NCBI GenBank assembly: GCA_020162035.1
Contig: JAIUNM010000008.1
Coordinates: 62,001-126,000, forward strand
DNA from: Bacteroidota bacterium
GTDB taxonomy: Bacteria; Bacteroidota; Bacteroidia; B-17B0; Aurantibacillaceae
DNA length: 64,000 nucleotides
Direction: 5' to 3'
The translations under genes and the position numbers were made by a program. The notes beneath the pieces were generated by a model. The model was not told the origin of the DNA. It saw nothing but the letters and a program-made list of their open reading frames with translations, and did no database searches. Positions 27,603 to 36,937 of the stretch are shown piece by piece (positions within the stretch are counted from its first letter, which is position 1; each line of letters begins with the position of its first letter).

Positions 27603-28907
27603 TTAATAGTGACATTTAGCACATTCTAAACCACCAATTTTATCAACAGTAAATTTAACATCGTACTGACCTTTGTATTTTTCTTTTAATGCTTTATGTA
27701 ATCTATCATAATAAGCATTACCAGCCATTGAAACTTCAGTTTTACGATGACATTCAATACACCATTTCATTGTTAATGGATTTTTTTGTTCAGCAGTTGT
27801 CATTTCTTTTAAATTTCCATGACAAGTTGCACATTCTACTTTACCTACAACAACGTGTTGCGAGTGGTTAAAATAAACGTGATCTGGTAAATTATAAACT
27901 TTAATCCATTTAATTGGATTAGTTTCTCTGTTTTCGTAAACACCAGTTGTTGGGTTAAAACCACTTGCAGCATAAATTTTTGCAATTTCGGTTTCGCCAT
28001 ATTGCGGACCTTTTTGAATTGATTTGTGGCAATTCATACAAATATTAACTGTAGGAATACCAGCATGACGAGATTTTTCTACTGAGTTATGGCAATATTG
28101 ACAAGCAATTTCGTTATCACCAGCATGTAACTTATGCGAAAATTTAATTGGTTGTTCAGGTTTATAACCTTTTTGAGTTTTCCAATCGTAGTAAACACCA
28201 ATATTATAACAAGCATTCCAGCATGATTTTACTCCGGCACCTAATAGTATAATAACCATTACTCCAACAAATCTGCTATTTTTAGATGCCCATTGGCGAG
28301 CTTCTTCTCTAAATGTTGTTTCTTCAGCTTCAGGCTCGCCTGCTGCGCGATTTGCAGTATTTTGTAAAGATACTCTAACCGAACGGAAAGCAACAATTAA
28401 AATTGCTAAAATAACAATGATTCCTAAAGTAAGATAAAGTGGTTCAATTCCACTTGTTTTTTCAACAACTTCTTCACCAGCTCCAGCATTTGTTGCAGGA
28501 CCTTTAGTTGCAGCAGCTGCAGGATCTGGCCCTTTTAAAAATGCTAAAATGTCGTTAACTCCTTTTTCATCAATTTGACCTTCAAAAACAGTCATTGCTG
28601 CTTTTCCATTGTCATTAAAAATTTTACTAGCGTATGAATCTCCGCTTTTAATTAATTTTTCATTATTAATAATCCATTTTGACAACCAAGCTTCGGCTGG
28701 CTTTGGAACACGGTCAAAAATTCCTTTTAAACCTGGTCCAGTTAATTTTTGATCGGTGTGTGAAGCGTGACAAACAGCACAATTTTGTTTGTACAATTTA
28801 GCTCCATTAGCTGCATCTTGTGCATTAAGTGAGTTTGTAAATGCAAAAACCGTAAAAATAGCTACTACCAAGGTTTTTACAGAATTACGAGATATGTATT
28901 TTTTCAT
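27603..28907 (-). CDS. actA: Alternative complex III multiheme cytochrome c ActA
   Basis: The heme-wire subunit that receives electrons for delivery to the oxidase. Starting at the ATG at 28907, it has 434 residues with a signal peptide ending NSLNAQ. Six CxxCH sites are visible. One (CAVCH, residues 43-47) is in an N-terminal cytochrome c domain. Five (CQYCH, CMNCH, CATCH, CIECH, CAKCH) are in the C-terminal pentaheme domain. Two membrane segments (about 175-195 and 235-255) lie between. An upstream in-frame ATG at 28961 was rejected because it would bury the signal peptide behind 18 extra residues. First gene of the operon. Confidence 0.95.
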   Translation of the reverse strand: MKKYISRNSVKTLVVAIFTVFAFTNSLNAQDAANGAKLYKQNCAVCHASHTDQKLTGPGLKGIFDRVPKPAEAWLSKWIINNEKLIKSGDSYASKIFNDNGKAAMTVFEGQIDEKGVNDILAFLKGPDPAAAATKGPATNAGAGEEVVEKTSGIEPLYLTLGIIVILAILIVAFRSVRVSLQNTANRAAGEPEAEETTFREEARQWASKNSRFVGVMVIILLGAGVKSCWNACYNIGVYYDWKTQKGYKPEQPIKFSHKLHAGDNEIACQYCHNSVEKSRHAGIPTVNICMNCHKSIQKGPQYGETEIAKIYAASGFNPTTGVYENRETNPIKWIKVYNLPDHVYFNHSQHVVVGKVECATCHGNLKEMTTAEQKNPLTMKWCIECHRKTEVSMAGNAYYDRLHKALKEKYKGQYDVKFTVDKIGGLECAKCHY

Positions 28908-29219
28908 AAAAATGTAGAAAATAACGCTTTTTAATTGTTTATAATGACAAATTAATGACATTAAACGGTGGCAAAATTAACAGAATATGGAAAATAGACA
29001 CTCAAAATTTTAAATATTTTTCACACTTTTCTTAATTTATATTAATTCTAAATAAGAATTTAATTTTAACTAAAGTTGGTCTTTAATTTTTTAAGTTTTA
29101 TCTAATTTTATTAGTTTTTAATTTAGTCATTATTTTTTTATAGTATTTAAAAACTTTAATTAGTATTTCAAAATATCGGGAATAATTGATTATAATTGTT
29201 TTTTATTGCAATTATTTTA
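28908..29219. other. Intergenic region between actA and the TonB-dependent receptor
   Basis: No gene is visible in these 312 very AT-rich bases between divergent genes. The only signal I can support is a -7-like box for the act operon at 28972-28979. I found no hairpin, operator palindrome or RNA gene. Confidence 0.6.
28972..28979 (-). promoter_or_regulatory. -7 promoter box for the act-cox operon
   Basis: TAATTTTG read on the minus strand (28979-28972) fits TAnnTTTG. A TTTG lies 23 bases upstream (29006-29003), slightly farther than the usual 19-21. The leader would be about 60 bases. Confidence 0.4.
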
Positions 29220-31664
29220 ATGAGAAATTATTTTTATTTATTATGTTTTTTTCCTTTAATAATTCTTAGCCAAAACACTCAAGTAGTTAAAGGTAAAGTA
29301 AGTGATAAGGTTACTGGCATTGGCTTACCTAACGCAATTATACAATTAAAATCAACTTTACAAAATATTAATTGTGTTAGCGATGCAAATGGAAATTATA
29401 AATTAAATAATGTGCCACTTGGGAGGCAATCGTTTATTTTTAAATATACAGGTTATCAAACTACACCAATAAATGACATTATTGTTACCTCTGGCAAAGA
29501 AGTAATGTTAAACGTTGATTTAGAAGAAAGTTTAATTGCAATGGATGAAGTAGAGGTTAAAGCCTCTAAAGATACAGATATAGTTAATACTATGAAAATG
29601 GCGAGTATGAAATTGTTTAGTATTGAAGAAACCGAACGATACCCAGGTGCTAGGCAAGACCCTGCCCGAATGGCTAGTAATTTTGCTGGTATTCAAGGCA
29701 CAAACGATAGTAGAAACGATATTGTAATAAGAGGGAACAGCCCTTCGGGTTTATTATGGCGAATGGAAGAAATTGACATTCCTAACCCTAACCACTTTGC
29801 TGTAGCAGGTTCGGCTGGCGGCCCGCAAAGTATTATCAATAATAAATATTTAGCTAATTCTGAATTTTATACTGGTGCATTTCCGGCAAATTACGGTAAT
29901 GCAGTTGGTGGTGTGTTTGATTTAAAATTAAGAAATGGAAATAATGAAAAACATGAACGTACTTTTCAATTAGGGGTTTTAGGAACCGAAATTGCTTTGG
30001 AAGGACCAATTAGTAAAAAAACTGGGGCTAGTTACTTAATGACATACCGTTATTCTACTTTAAAATTATTTTCGAGTGTAAACTTTAACATAGGCACAAG
30101 TGCTGTGCCTGGTTATCAAGATATGGGTTTAAGATTAAATTTTCCAACCAAAAAAGCTGGGGTGTTTAGTTTTAGTAGTATTGGCGGTTTAAGTGATATT
30201 AAAATTATTTTAAGTAAACAAACTAAACGCCCAACCGAACTTTATGGTGATTTAAATAAAGATCAATATTTTTCATCAAATATGGGAGTTGGAATTTTAA
30301 ACCATACTTATGCATTTAATCCGCGCACCGTTATGAAAACTAGTTTAGCTTATGGAGTTCAAACTTTAGATGTAAATCATTATTTGGTTTTGCGTAACGA
30401 TAATTTTGTACCTAATGATACACTGCCAAAAATTTTAAATTACGATTTTTATGAAGGAAAAAGTACACTTAGTTGGTATTTAAAAAATAAAGTTAATGCT
30501 AAAAACAGCTACAAAGTTGGGTTTTTAGCAAATAGAATTGATGTAAATTTTACCGATAATGTAAAAATAAATTCGTTGTATGACACAGTAGCACAAGTAA
30601 TTAATAATAAACCCTTTAAAAACAGACTAAATGTTATAACGCATTTTTATTTATTACAACCTTACATTAGCTATGTACATAAATTTAATAACAAATTAAG
30701 TTTTAATGGTGGTGTGTTTTCGCAATATCTTACATTAAATAATAAATTTAGTATTGAGCCTAGGGCATCATTTAAATATCAAATTAAAAACAACCAAGTG
30801 TTGAGTATAGCTTATGGCTTACATAGCCAAATGCAACAAACTTACTTATACTTTGCAATACCCGATAGTATTGTTAAAAACAACACATTAATACCTAATA
30901 CAAATCGTGAAGAAGTAAATAAAAATTTAGATTTTACAAAAAGCAATCATTTTGTTTTGGGATATGATTATTTTATTACACAACATTTAAAATTAAAAAC
31001 TGAAGTATATTATCAATACTTATGGAATGTGCCTGTGTATGATGTAAAATCTAGTGTAAGTATGCTTAACAGAGGAGCTACATTTAATCGCTTTTTTCCT
31101 ATTTATAGCATGAATAATAATGGTACGGGCTACAATTATGGTTTAGAATTAACACTTGAAAAACTATACCACAATCATTTTTTTTATATGTTTAGTGGAA
31201 GTGTTTTTGAAAGTAAATACACAGGAAGCAATGGCGTAACCGCTAATACAGATTTTAATGGTAATTACATTTTTAATGCTTTAGGAGGTTTAGAATATAC
31301 AATTGGCAAACAAAAGAAGAACAGCATTAGTTTTGGGGCTAAAGCAACCTACGGAGGAGGCAAAAGATACTCGCCTGTAAATATAGCCGCAAGTAACGCG
31401 GTTATGGATGTTGTTGCGCAAGACGATAAAGTAAACACATTAAGATTTAACCCTTATAATCGAATTGATTTTAGAGTTTCGTATAAAATTAATGGTAAAA
31501 AAATTGCAACTGAAATTGCTTTAGATTTAGTAAATATTTTAAATACAAAAAATGTGCTGGCTTTAAGTTATGCGCCAGACCCTGCAAACATTAATGCCAA
31601 CCCTTTAATAAAAAATTATCAATTAGGGTTTTTGCCTTTGTTTTATGTTAAGGTTGATTTTTAA
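29220..31664 (+). CDS. TonB-dependent outer membrane receptor
   Basis: A TonB-gated transporter of about 814 residues. The ATG at 29220 (MRNYFYLLCFFPLIILSQN) starts a signal peptide. A TTG eight codons upstream (29196) is a poorer choice. Residues about 20-100 are a carboxypeptidase-regulatory-like domain (GKVSDKVTGIGLPNAIIQL). A plug domain (about 120-230) and a 22-strand-type barrel follow, and the protein ends with an aromatic strand (FYVKVDF). No SusD partner is adjacent, so it is probably not a glycan-uptake Sus pair. The ligand cannot be predicted. It would be energised by a TonB system such as the one at 61.5-64 kb. Confidence 0.9.
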   Translation: MRNYFYLLCFFPLIILSQNTQVVKGKVSDKVTGIGLPNAIIQLKSTLQNINCVSDANGNYKLNNVPLGRQSFIFKYTGYQTTPINDIIVTSGKEVMLNVDLEESLIAMDEVEVKASKDTDIVNTMKMASMKLFSIEETERYPGARQDPARMASNFAGIQGTNDSRNDIVIRGNSPSGLLWRMEEIDIPNPNHFAVAGSAGGPQSIINNKYLANSEFYTGAFPANYGNAVGGVFDLKLRNGNNEKHERTFQLGVLGTEIALEGPISKKTGASYLMTYRYSTLKLFSSVNFNIGTSAVPGYQDMGLRLNFPTKKAGVFSFSSIGGLSDIKIILSKQTKRPTELYGDLNKDQYFSSNMGVGILNHTYAFNPRTVMKTSLAYGVQTLDVNHYLVLRNDNFVPNDTLPKILNYDFYEGKSTLSWYLKNKVNAKNSYKVGFLANRIDVNFTDNVKINSLYDTVAQVINNKPFKNRLNVITHFYLLQPYISYVHKFNNKLSFNGGVFSQYLTLNNKFSIEPRASFKYQIKNNQVLSIAYGLHSQMQQTYLYFAIPDSIVKNNTLIPNTNREEVNKNLDFTKSNHFVLGYDYFITQHLKLKTEVYYQYLWNVPVYDVKSSVSMLNRGATFNRFFPIYSMNNNGTGYNYGLELTLEKLYHNHFFYMFSGSVFESKYTGSNGVTANTDFNGNYIFNALGGLEYTIGKQKKNSISFGAKATYGGGKRYSPVNIAASNAVMDVVAQDDKVNTLRFNPYNRIDFRVSYKINGKKIATEIALDLVNILNTKNVLALSYAPDPANINANPLIKNYQLGFLPLFYVKVDF

Positions 31665-31690
31665 AAAACAATATTAAAATTAAAATAGGT

Positions 31691-31716
31691 TAATTGATTT
31701 AAATGTAAATCAATTA
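31691..31716. terminator. Hairpin between convergent receptor and methyltransferase genes
   Basis: An 11-base perfect stem, TAATTGATTTA (31691-31701) and TAAATCAATTA (31706-31716), closes an AATG loop between two convergent stop codons. It is AT-only in most pairs and has no strong T tract, so terminator function is plausible, not certain. Confidence 0.45.
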
Positions 31717-31722
31717 CAGAAT

Positions 31723-32484
31723 CTAATTCGTAATTTGCCTATAAAATTCAGATATTACAATTGATGCGGCAATGGCTGCGTTTAAAGATTCTGTTCCGTT
31801 GTTAACTGCTGCTGGTATAGTTAATGGGCAAGTAATTTTATTTAAATTGTTTTGATGTATGCCATTAGCCTCGTTACCAATAATTATTAAGCCAGGTTTT
31901 AATTGCTGTTTGTATAAATTGTTTCCATTTAGTAGGCAACCATAAACATTTTTTACATTTTGCGTTTGTAGCAATTCACTTAAATTTATGTAATTGCAAT
32001 TTACCCTTAAAAACGCACCCATAGAGGCTTGTATAACTTTAGGATTATAAAAATCGCATGAGTTTGGAGAGCAAAAAATTGTATTAATTCCGTACCAATT
32101 AGCAAGTCTAATAATAGTTCCAAAATTTCCTGGGTCTCTTACATCATCTAAATAAAATGTAAAATTTGCATCAAAATTAAAATTTACTGGCTTGTTATTA
32201 AAAAAATTACATATTGCTAAAACCTTATTTGGCGTACTTTGTAGGCTAATTTTTTTAAGTTCAGTTTCGTTTATTTCAATTGTTTTTATATTATTATTTT
32301 TTAACAAAATATGATTGCTGCTTATAAAATCATTTTCAGCATACAATTCGTTAATAACTTGAGGCATAGCGTTTACAAGTTCCATAACAGTTTTTATACC
32401 TTCGGCTATAAATAATTGATGTTTATCTCTATACTTTTTTAGATGCAAACTTTGTATAAAACTTATTTGATTTTTACTAATCAT
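31723..32484 (-). CDS. SpoU/TrmH-family RNA 2'-O-methyltransferase
   Basis: A 253-residue SPOUT-class enzyme that should methylate a ribose in rRNA or tRNA using S-adenosylmethionine. The three SpoU motifs are present: FYLDDVRDPGNFGTIIRLA with N and R, IIIGNEANGI, and IPAAVNNGTESLNAAIAASI. The N-terminal region (about 1-100) resembles the L30e-like substrate-binding domain of 23S rRNA methylases of the RlmB/TsnR type. It is divergent from the TamL-like gene. The exact target nucleotide cannot be read from sequence. Confidence 0.92.
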   Translation of the reverse strand: MISKNQISFIQSLHLKKYRDKHQLFIAEGIKTVMELVNAMPQVINELYAENDFISSNHILLKNNNIKTIEINETELKKISLQSTPNKVLAICNFFNNKPVNFNFDANFTFYLDDVRDPGNFGTIIRLANWYGINTIFCSPNSCDFYNPKVIQASMGAFLRVNCNYINLSELLQTQNVKNVYGCLLNGNNLYKQQLKPGLIIIGNEANGIHQNNLNKITCPLTIPAAVNNGTESLNAAIAASIVISEFYRQITN

Positions 32485-32512
32485 TTTAAAGACTAATTTA
32501 GTAAATTATTAA

Positions 32513-35026
32513 GTGCCAAAATTATTAATAAATAATATATATAAGTTAAGTGTTTTAATTCTGGTTATAACATTTGGTTGTAGTCCTACTAAAAAATTAA
32601 AACAAGGCGAATATTTAGTAGAAAAAGTTGAAATAGTAAATGTAAAACAAACCAAACTTCCACCCGAAGAATTAGAGGCTTTTATAAGGCAAAAACCAAA
32701 CCGTAAGTTGTTTAGAAAAGTTCATTTTTTTGTTTGGTGGTATAATTTATTTGACAATGAAAAAATAAAACTAAAAAAAGAAGAGCGTAACGCAAAATAC
32801 GATAAAATTAATATTGAAAGAAGTCGTAAAACAGATGAAGAAAACATTAAACGTGTTGAAAAAGGCAAAAAACCAAAAAAACCAAAATTAAAAGATAAGG
32901 AAAGTCAGTTAACCATTGAAAACATTAGAGATATTGGCGAACCTGCAGTTTTATTAGATTCAACTTTAACAGAACAAACTCGCGCTCAATTACAAATGTT
33001 TTTATTTGGCAAAGGTTTTTTTAATAATGTTGTAACAGATACAATTAAATTTCATAAAGACAATAAACGAGTTACAGTAAAATATATTTTACAAACTAAA
33101 TTACCTTATACAATAAAAAACATAAACTACACCTTAAACGATGAAAAACTAGGTCAGCTTATACTTAACGACACATTAAAATCGCTGCTAAAACGCGGTG
33201 CTAATTATGATGCAGATGTAATTGCAAATGAAAGGCAACGAATAACAAATTTTTGTTTAAATAATGGTTACTATTTTTTTGATAATGCTTATTTAAAATT
33301 TAATGTTGATTCTAATTTAGCTTCGCATCAAATAAATATAAATATAGAGTTGGAAAAATTTTCTAGGCCTTTTAGCAACACAAACGATTCATTAGTTTTA
33401 GTAAATCATACACAATATAAAATTGATAATATTTACGTAATTACAGAGCAAGTAATTGGTAAAGTAAGAGATGTGGAGTTTAAAGACACTTTAGCCGTTA
33501 AAAACAAAAGTTTAGTTTATTTAACTAACTCTAATTTACCTTATCGCAAAGTTTTAATTTCTAATTATGTTGATTTATATCGCAATCAATTATTTAGAAA
33601 AGATACAGCAGAAATGACCTATCGTCAATTAATAGGTTTAAGTATCTTTAAAAATGTATCTATTCAATTTTTTAAAAGTAAAAAATATTCGAATAGGTTA
33701 GATTGTTATATAATTTGTAATCCTTTAGTTAAACAATCAATTACCACTCAAGCCGAAGGAACAAACACATCTGGTAACTTAGGCATAAATGGTGGTATAT
33801 TGTTTCAAAATAAAAACACATTTAGAGGGGGCGAATTATTAGAGTTAAAATTAAATGGAGCAATATCGGCACAAAGTCAATTAAGCAACAACTCCAAGCC
33901 TGTTGTAAATTCTATAGAAGATGTTTCTGATTTACGAAAAATACAAGGTGCGTTTAATACTGTACAGTTTGGGCCTGAGTTTAGTTTTTCGGTACCTCGA
34001 GCATTTTTCCCATTCTCGTTATTGCCATTTAAAAAAGAAATGTCGCCACGTACATTTATAAAAGCATCATTAAATTATCAAGCGCGCAGCGAGTTTGCAA
34101 GGGTAATTAATACAATAGATTATGGTTTTAATTTTAAATCAAACAAAAATCAATTAAGGCACAACATTATTCCGCTTGAGGTGTTGTTAGTTAGAGCAAG
34201 CCTTTCGGATTCTTTTAGAATAAATTTAAGTAATTTAAATGATGCATTTTTAGTTAACTCTTTTCAAGATCATATTACAACCTCAACAAAATATATAATT
34301 GATTTTACATCAAAAACAGATCCTAATAATTATAAAAAACCATCAATATATTTTAAAATTGGAATTACAAGTGCGGGTAATATTTTAAGAACATTTTTTA
34401 ATCAAAATGGAAGGGCTAAAGATTCGTTAGATAGATATTTAATGTTTGGAATACCATTTGCTCAATTTGTAAAAGTTGATGCCGATTACAGATTTTATAT
34501 TCCTATCCGTAAAAAAAGTCAAATAGTTTATAGGGTTGCTGGGGGTATTGGAAAACCTTTAAAAAATTTAAATGTATTGCCTTACGAACAAAGTTTTTTT
34601 GCTGGTGGGCCAAATAGTATAAGGGCTTGGCGCGCAAGAACATTAGGCCCTGGAGGATACGACCCAAGTAACAGCTCAGCAAGGTTTGATAAAATTGGCG
34701 ATGTTTTATTGGAAGGAAATATGGAATACCGTTTTCATATTATAAAATCGTTTAACGGTGCCTTTTTTGCTGATGCAGGTAATATTTGGCGTTTAGAAAA
34801 ATCATCGGACAAACCAAATGGCGAATTTAGAGTTGAGGAATTTTGGAAACAAATTGCAATTGGCGCAGGTTTTGGTATTAGATGGGATTTATCGTTTTTT
34901 GTGTTAAGGTTAGATTTAGCAACACCCATTAAAGACCCAAAATATGCCGAAGGCGATAGATTTACTTATGATAAAAAACCGTATAAAAATATTGTTGCTA
35001 ATTTTGGCATTGGTTATCCATTTTAA
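32513..35026 (+). CDS. tamL: TamA/BamA-family outer membrane assembly lipoprotein (TamL type)
   Basis: An 837-residue Omp85-superfamily protein. The GTG start gives a signal ending LVITFGC, a lipobox with cysteine near residue 23. Lipidated TamA homologues (TamL) are the form described in Bacteroidota. POTRA-like repeats cover about 30-420, with an unusual Lys/Glu-rich insert near residues 85-135. The 16-strand barrel occupies the C-terminal half, with the Omp85-type FFAGGPNSIRAWRARTLGPGG motif near 697-717 and a final strand ending GIGYPF. It should help insert outer membrane proteins or handle lipid transport with TamB, which is not nearby. Plain BamA is less likely because of the lipobox. 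Confidence 0.87.
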   Translation: MPKLLINNIYKLSVLILVITFGCSPTKKLKQGEYLVEKVEIVNVKQTKLPPEELEAFIRQKPNRKLFRKVHFFVWWYNLFDNEKIKLKKEERNAKYDKINIERSRKTDEENIKRVEKGKKPKKPKLKDKESQLTIENIRDIGEPAVLLDSTLTEQTRAQLQMFLFGKGFFNNVVTDTIKFHKDNKRVTVKYILQTKLPYTIKNINYTLNDEKLGQLILNDTLKSLLKRGANYDADVIANERQRITNFCLNNGYYFFDNAYLKFNVDSNLASHQININIELEKFSRPFSNTNDSLVLVNHTQYKIDNIYVITEQVIGKVRDVEFKDTLAVKNKSLVYLTNSNLPYRKVLISNYVDLYRNQLFRKDTAEMTYRQLIGLSIFKNVSIQFFKSKKYSNRLDCYIICNPLVKQSITTQAEGTNTSGNLGINGGILFQNKNTFRGGELLELKLNGAISAQSQLSNNSKPVVNSIEDVSDLRKIQGAFNTVQFGPEFSFSVPRAFFPFSLLPFKKEMSPRTFIKASLNYQARSEFARVINTIDYGFNFKSNKNQLRHNIIPLEVLLVRASLSDSFRINLSNLNDAFLVNSFQDHITTSTKYIIDFTSKTDPNNYKKPSIYFKIGITSAGNILRTFFNQNGRAKDSLDRYLMFGIPFAQFVKVDADYRFYIPIRKKSQIVYRVAGGIGKPLKNLNVLPYEQSFFAGGPNSIRAWRARTLGPGGYDPSNSSARFDKIGDVLLEGNMEYRFHIIKSFNGAFFADAGNIWRLEKSSDKPNGEFRVEEFWKQIAIGAGFGIRWDLSFFVLRLDLATPIKDPKYAEGDRFTYDKKPYKNIVANFGIGYPF

Positions 35027-35032
35027 TATTAC

Positions 35033-35905
35033 ATGAAAGTTGCAGGATTTACAATAATAAGAAACGCAGTAAAGTATGATTACCCAGTGGTAGAAGCAAT
35101 AAATTCAATATTACCAATTTGTGATGCTTTTTATGTTGGTGTTGGCAATAGCGAAGATGAAACCAAAAAATTAATTGAAAATATAAATTCTGATAAAATA
35201 AAAATTATTGATACCATTTGGGATGATAACTTAAGAGTGGGCGGCCATGTTTTAGCTAACGAAACAAATAAAGTTTTTGACGCAATACCAAAAGAATTTA
35301 ATTGGTGTTTTTATATACAGAGCGATGAGTGTGTGCATGAAGATGATTTGAATACTATAAAAACTGCAATGCAAAATAATTTATTAAATAAAAACATAAA
35401 TGGTTTATTATTTAAATACAAACACTTTTATGGGCAATATAATTATATTGGAGTTGGCAGACGTTGGTATGCAAACGAAATTAGAATAATTAGAAATGAT
35501 AAATCAATTCGATCATATAAAGATGCGCAAGGTTTTAGGTTTACAAACAACACTAAATTAAAAGTAAAAAACACAAACGCATTTATTTACCATTATGGAT
35601 GGGTTAAACCACCTAAAGCGCAACAAGCTAAACAACAAAATTTTCATAAAATGTGGCACGATGATAATTGGGTTAACGAAAATGTGAAAAAAAACGAAGA
35701 ATTTGATTACAGTAATATTGATTTACTTGAGATTTATAAAGGCACTCACCCATTGGTATTTAAATCACGCATAAAAAATGCAGATTGGGAATTTATTTAC
35801 AACTCTAAATTTGTGAAAACAAATTTTAAATATAAATTTTTATATTTTATAGAAAAGTTAACGGGTTGGCGTATTGGCGAAAATAAAAACTATATAGAAG
35901 TTTAA
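35033..35905 (+). CDS. Glycosyltransferase, family 2-like
   Basis: A 290-residue cytoplasmic protein with the opening MKVAGFTIIRNAVKYDYP, typical of small GT2-like transferases that modify surface glycans. The acidic motif FYIQSDECVHEDD (about residues 94-106) is the likely DxD-like metal/nucleotide-sugar site. A downstream basic region, GVGRRWYANEIRIIRND, could contact the acceptor. It starts seven bases after tamL and is probably cotranscribed. Its stop codon overlaps that of convergent smpB within TTAA. Sugar and acceptor are unknown. Confidence 0.8.
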   Translation: MKVAGFTIIRNAVKYDYPVVEAINSILPICDAFYVGVGNSEDETKKLIENINSDKIKIIDTIWDDNLRVGGHVLANETNKVFDAIPKEFNWCFYIQSDECVHEDDLNTIKTAMQNNLLNKNINGLLFKYKHFYGQYNYIGVGRRWYANEIRIIRNDKSIRSYKDAQGFRFTNNTKLKVKNTNAFIYHYGWVKPPKAQQAKQQNFHKMWHDDNWVNENVKKNEEFDYSNIDLLEIYKGTHPLVFKSRIKNADWEFIYNSKFVKTNFKYKFLYFIEKLTGWRIGENKNYIEV

Positions 35906-36354
35906 AACTTGCGATTAGTTTCTCTTTCAGTATCTCGTTTTTTTATTGCTTCGCGTTTATCAAATTGTTTTTTGCCTTTAGCTAAAGCTATATCAAGTTT
36001 AGCAAACCCTTTATCACTTATATATAATTTTACAGGAATTATAGTTAACCCACTGTCTTTTACTTTTTTTTGAAGTTTATTAATTTCTAATTTAGTAAGT
36101 AATAATTTGCGTTCTCTTAAAGGTGTGTGGTTATAAAATGAAGCTTCTGAGTACTCGGTAATATGCATGTTTTTTATAAACAACTCATTATTTACGATAT
36201 AACAATAACTATCTGCTAAACCAGCTTTTCCTTCTCTTATTGATTTTATTTCGGTACCTTTTAACACAATGCCTGCGGTAAGCCGTTCAATAAATTCGTA
36301 ATCAAATTTAGCTCGTCGGTTTTCAATATTAATTCTATTACTTAATTTAGGCAT
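35902..36354 (-). CDS. smpB: SsrA-binding protein SmpB
   Basis: SmpB binds tmRNA and brings it to stalled ribosomes for trans-translation. The 150-residue sequence is full length and has the conserved NRRAKFDYEFIERLTAGIVLKGTEIKSIR core and HTPLRERKLLL. Its basic tail, KKQFDKREAIKKRDTERE, inserts into the ribosomal decoding channel. The tmRNA gene ssrA is not in the window. Its ATG follows a TAATTTTG promoter box by four bases. The start also overlaps the possible TTG start of the divergent acetyltransferase gene. Confidence 0.97.
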   Translation of the reverse strand: MPKLSNRINIENRRAKFDYEFIERLTAGIVLKGTEIKSIREGKAGLADSYCYIVNNELFIKNMHITEYSEASFYNHTPLRERKLLLTKLEINKLQKKVKDSGLTIIPVKLYISDKGFAKLDIALAKGKKQFDKREAIKKRDTERETNRKF

Positions 36355-36358
36355 TGTA

Positions 36359-36366
36359 CAAAATTA
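36359..36366 (-). promoter_or_regulatory. -7 promoter box of smpB, four bases before its ATG
   Basis: Minus-strand TAATTTTG (36366-36359) is followed by TACA and then the ATG at 36354. The spacing equals that at feoA and suggests a leaderless mRNA. I found no good -33 TTTG. Confidence 0.45.
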
Positions 36367-36371
36367 ACAAA

Positions 36372-36863
36372 ATGCAAATTGTAAAACTAATTAAAGCAAA
36401 TAATAATGATGTTTTAAGCATAGCGGAATTAGCTAAAACTATATGGCATCAACATTACCCAAGCATAATAAGTATTGAGCAAATTAATTATATGCTTAAT
36501 AAAATGTATTGTAAGCAAAGCTTAGAAGAGCAAATAAATGTATTAAACCACAAATTTTATTTTATAATGTTTGAAAATGAAAAAATTGGTTTTATTTCTG
36601 TAAATGAAACAGAACCAAATAATTGGCACATAAATAAGTTTTATATTTTACAAACTATTGCTGCAAAAGGGGTTGGGACACACTGTTTTAATGAAATTTT
36701 AAAGTTACTTACGCCAAAAAAAATTACCTTAACTGTTAATAGAAAAAATTATAAATCCATTAATTTTTATTTTAAAAATGGATTTAAAATTAACGAGGTA
36801 AAAGATTTTGATATAGGGAATGGTTATTTAATGGAAGATTTTATAATGGCTTGGGGTAATTAA
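36372..36863 (+). CDS. GNAT-family N-acetyltransferase
   Basis: A 163-residue acetyl-CoA-dependent acyltransferase of the GNAT fold. The acetyl-CoA loop is seen as LQTIAAKGVGTHCFNEIL (about residues 97-114). The C-terminal NRKNYKSINFYFKNGFKI motif is typical of RimI-like GNAT enzymes. I choose the ATG at 36372 (MQIVKLIKAN), because the alternative TTG at 36354 overlaps the smpB start codon and adds only six residues. Substrate unknown. It may acetylate a small molecule or protein. Confidence 0.85.
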   Translation: MQIVKLIKANNNDVLSIAELAKTIWHQHYPSIISIEQINYMLNKMYCKQSLEEQINVLNHKFYFIMFENEKIGFISVNETEPNNWHINKFYILQTIAAKGVGTHCFNEILKLLTPKKITLTVNRKNYKSINFYFKNGFKINEVKDFDIGNGYLMEDFIMAWGN

Positions 36864-36925
36864 TAATAAATTTATTAATTACTAACTCACTTCACTAATG
36901 GACAACAATTTTGTTTGATTTATTT

Positions 36926-36933
36926 TATATTTG
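36926..36933 (+). promoter_or_regulatory. -7 promoter box of the histidine kinase gene
   Basis: TATATTTG at 36926-36933 fits TAnnTTTG and ends four bases before the GTG start at 36938, the same spacing as feoA and smpB. No TTTG is found at the expected -33 distance, so only this box supports it. Confidence 0.45.
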
Positions 36934-36937
36934 TTAA

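Noticed and set aside
28908-28961. Upstream ATG extension of actA
   Set aside because: It would place 18 residues before a clear signal peptide; the ATG at 28907 gives a normal signal.
29196-29219. TTG start eight codons upstream of the TonB-dependent receptor ATG
   Set aside because: The ATG at 29220 begins a typical signal peptide and needs no extension.
36354-36371. TTG start of the acetyltransferase overlapping the smpB start
   Set aside because: The ATG at 36372 gives a complete domain with only six residues fewer.
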